DNA of 64,000 bases. Origin: Pseudomonadota bacterium. Lineage in GTDB: Bacteria > Pseudomonadota > Alphaproteobacteria > Rhodobacterales > Rhodobacteraceae. The DNA is taken from contig JAIUPC010000009.1 in assembly GCA_020161655.1 (NCBI GenBank), forward strand, positions 1 through 64,000. The letters are read 5' to 3'. The notes below the pieces were generated by a model that had not been told where the DNA came from, did no database searches, and saw only the letters and a list, made by a program, of their open reading frames with translations. The position numbers and the translations under genes were made by a program. How positions within the stretch are numbered: the first letter of the stretch is position 1; each line of letters opens with the position of its first letter. Positions 63,018 through 64,000 of the stretch are shown here, piece after piece.

Positions 63018-64000
63018 ATGAAACCCGAGATTCATCCGGTGGATGAAATACTCCCGGTGCCGAAGCTCTTCACCCTCGGCCTCCAGCACGTCCTTGTCAT
63101 GTATGCCGGCGCCATCGCGGTACCGCTGATCGTCGGGCGGGTCCTGAAACTTGAACCGCAGGACGTGGCCTTCCTGATCTCGGCCGATCTTTTCGTCTGC
63201 GGCGTGGTCACGCTGATCCAGTCCTTCGGCATGACCCGCTGGTTCGGCATCCAGCTGCCGGTGATGATGGGCGTTACCTTCGCCTCGGTCGGGCCGATGA
63301 TCGCCATTGGCACAGCCAATCCGGGGGTCGAGGGCGCAAGGCTGATCTTCGGCGCGATCATCGGCGCGGGGTTCATCGCCATCCTTCTGGCGCCCTTCAT
63401 GTCGAAGATGCTGCGCTTTTTCCCGCCGGTGGTGACGGGGACGATCATCCTTGTCATCGGCGTCACCCTGATGCGCATCGGCATCAACTGGATCTTCGGC
63501 CTGCCGGTCGGCCCGACCGCGCCGAAGACCGTCGACCCCGCCCATGCCGACTGGCTGAAGGCGGTTGGCGATCTCGCGGCGGCGGGGACGGTGCCCGAGG
63601 TGCCGAAAGGCCTTGCGATTGCGGCCTCCACCCCTAACCCGGCCTATGCGAGTCCAGGCAACATGGCGATCTCGGCCGTGGTGCTGGTCTCGATCCTTCT
63701 GATCGCGAAGTTCGGGCGCGGGTTCTTTTCCAACATCGCCGTCCTTCTCGGCATCGTCACCGGCGGTATAGTCGCAGCCCTTCTCGGCCAGATGCAATTC
63801 GACAAGGTCGGCGAGGCGGCCTGGTTCGGCCTGATCCTGCCCTTCCATTTCGGGATGCCAGTCTTCAACCCGGTGATGATCCTGACGATGGTCCTCGTGA
63901 TGATCGTGGTGATGATCGAATCGACCGGCATGTTCCTTGCGCTCGGCGACATGACCGGACGGAAGATCACGCCCGAGCGTCTGTCAGCGGGTCTTCGGAC
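63018..64000 (+). CDS. NCS2-family purine (urate/xanthine) permease, 5' part
   Basis: The frame runs without a stop from the ATG at 63018 (AAGGA 7 nt upstream) to the window edge, giving ~327 residues of an expected ~450-480. NCS2 signatures: LGLQHVLVMYAGAIAVPLIVG in helix 1, FGIQLPVMMGVTFASVGPM, VVTGTIILVIGVTLM, and MIESTGMFLALGDM, whose Glu contributes to substrate binding in the UraA/UapA fold. It would import urate, xanthine or similar purines by cation symport. Position after the ureide genes favours urate or xanthine over uracil. The C-terminus is outside the window. Confidence 0.92.
   Translation, partial: MKPEIHPVDEILPVPKLFTLGLQHVLVMYAGAIAVPLIVGRVLKLEPQDVAFLISADLFVCGVVTLIQSFGMTRWFGIQLPVMMGVTFASVGPMIAIGTANPGVEGARLIFGAIIGAGFIAILLAPFMSKMLRFFPPVVTGTIILVIGVTLMRIGINWIFGLPVGPTAPKTVDPAHADWLKAVGDLAAAGTVPEVPKGLAIAASTPNPAYASPGNMAISAVVLVSILLIAKFGRGFFSNIAVLLGIVTGGIVAALLGQMQFDKVGEAAWFGLILPFHFGMPVFNPVMILTMVLVMIVVMIESTGMFLALGDMTGRKITPERLSAGLR

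Overview
The window looks like chromosomal DNA of a high-GC alphaproteobacterium, most likely Rhodobacteraceae (Rhodobacter/Paracoccus/Defluviimonas-like). The reasons are the gene order uspA-ccoNOQP-ccoGHIS with FNR-type operators, an HdeD-like gene beside leuC/leuD, tandem ATGA/TGATG gene couplings, several GTG starts, and many ABC uptake operons. No species can be named from sequence alone. No CRISPR array, prophage or complete mobile element was seen.

Layout. 1-1436 is accessory DNA: the 5' end of an IS5-type transposase running off the left edge, abutting the 3' remnant of a large type III restriction/helicase-like gene, ending at a tRNA-Ser(GCU). 1437-9846 is housekeeping: rppH, ctpA, envC-like, gpmI, an aminotransferase, rlmH, rsfS and a MscS channel. 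10135-21785 holds a membrane PQQ glucose dehydrogenase, leuC, an HdeD-like gene, leuD, a membrane protein/EEP-hydrolase pair, an epimerase/LysR divergon, leuB, a DMT exporter and tRNA-Pro(CGG).

21873-29683 (minus) is a compact seven-gene operon: AmiC-like sensor, AmiR-like ANTAR antiterminator, two Dpp-type permeases, a peptide-class binding protein, acetamidase/formamidase and a fused double ATPase. A terminator-like hairpin lies between a possible promoter and the first gene. This is the most interesting system here: apparently amide-sensing, antitermination-controlled uptake and hydrolysis. Next, on the same strand, are a PotABCD/AfuABC-type ABC operon (29887-33782) and an oppABCDF-dipeptidase-ycaQ operon (33927-41791).

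42058-51872 is the microaerobic respiration locus: a tandem UspA protein divergent from ccoNOQP with two FNR boxes between them, a convergent DUF2270 gene, then ccoGHIS behind another FNR-like box. 51879-59572 carries a SPOR-tailed D,D-carboxypeptidase, a HAD hydrolase, clpS, an RsmC-like methyltransferase, an atypical SDR without the catalytic lysine, two tandem paralogous lipoproteins, hemF and a LysE exporter. 59577-64000 is a ureide (purine breakdown) cluster: uraH, a puuE-uraD fusion, ureidoglycine aminohydrolase-like, allA and the start of an NCS2 purine permease. Uricase is not in the window and may lie further right.

Starts were adjusted from the longest reading frame where a Shine-Dalgarno sequence, family length or gene overlap argued for it. 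All functional calls come from motif and family recognition by eye; no search was run.
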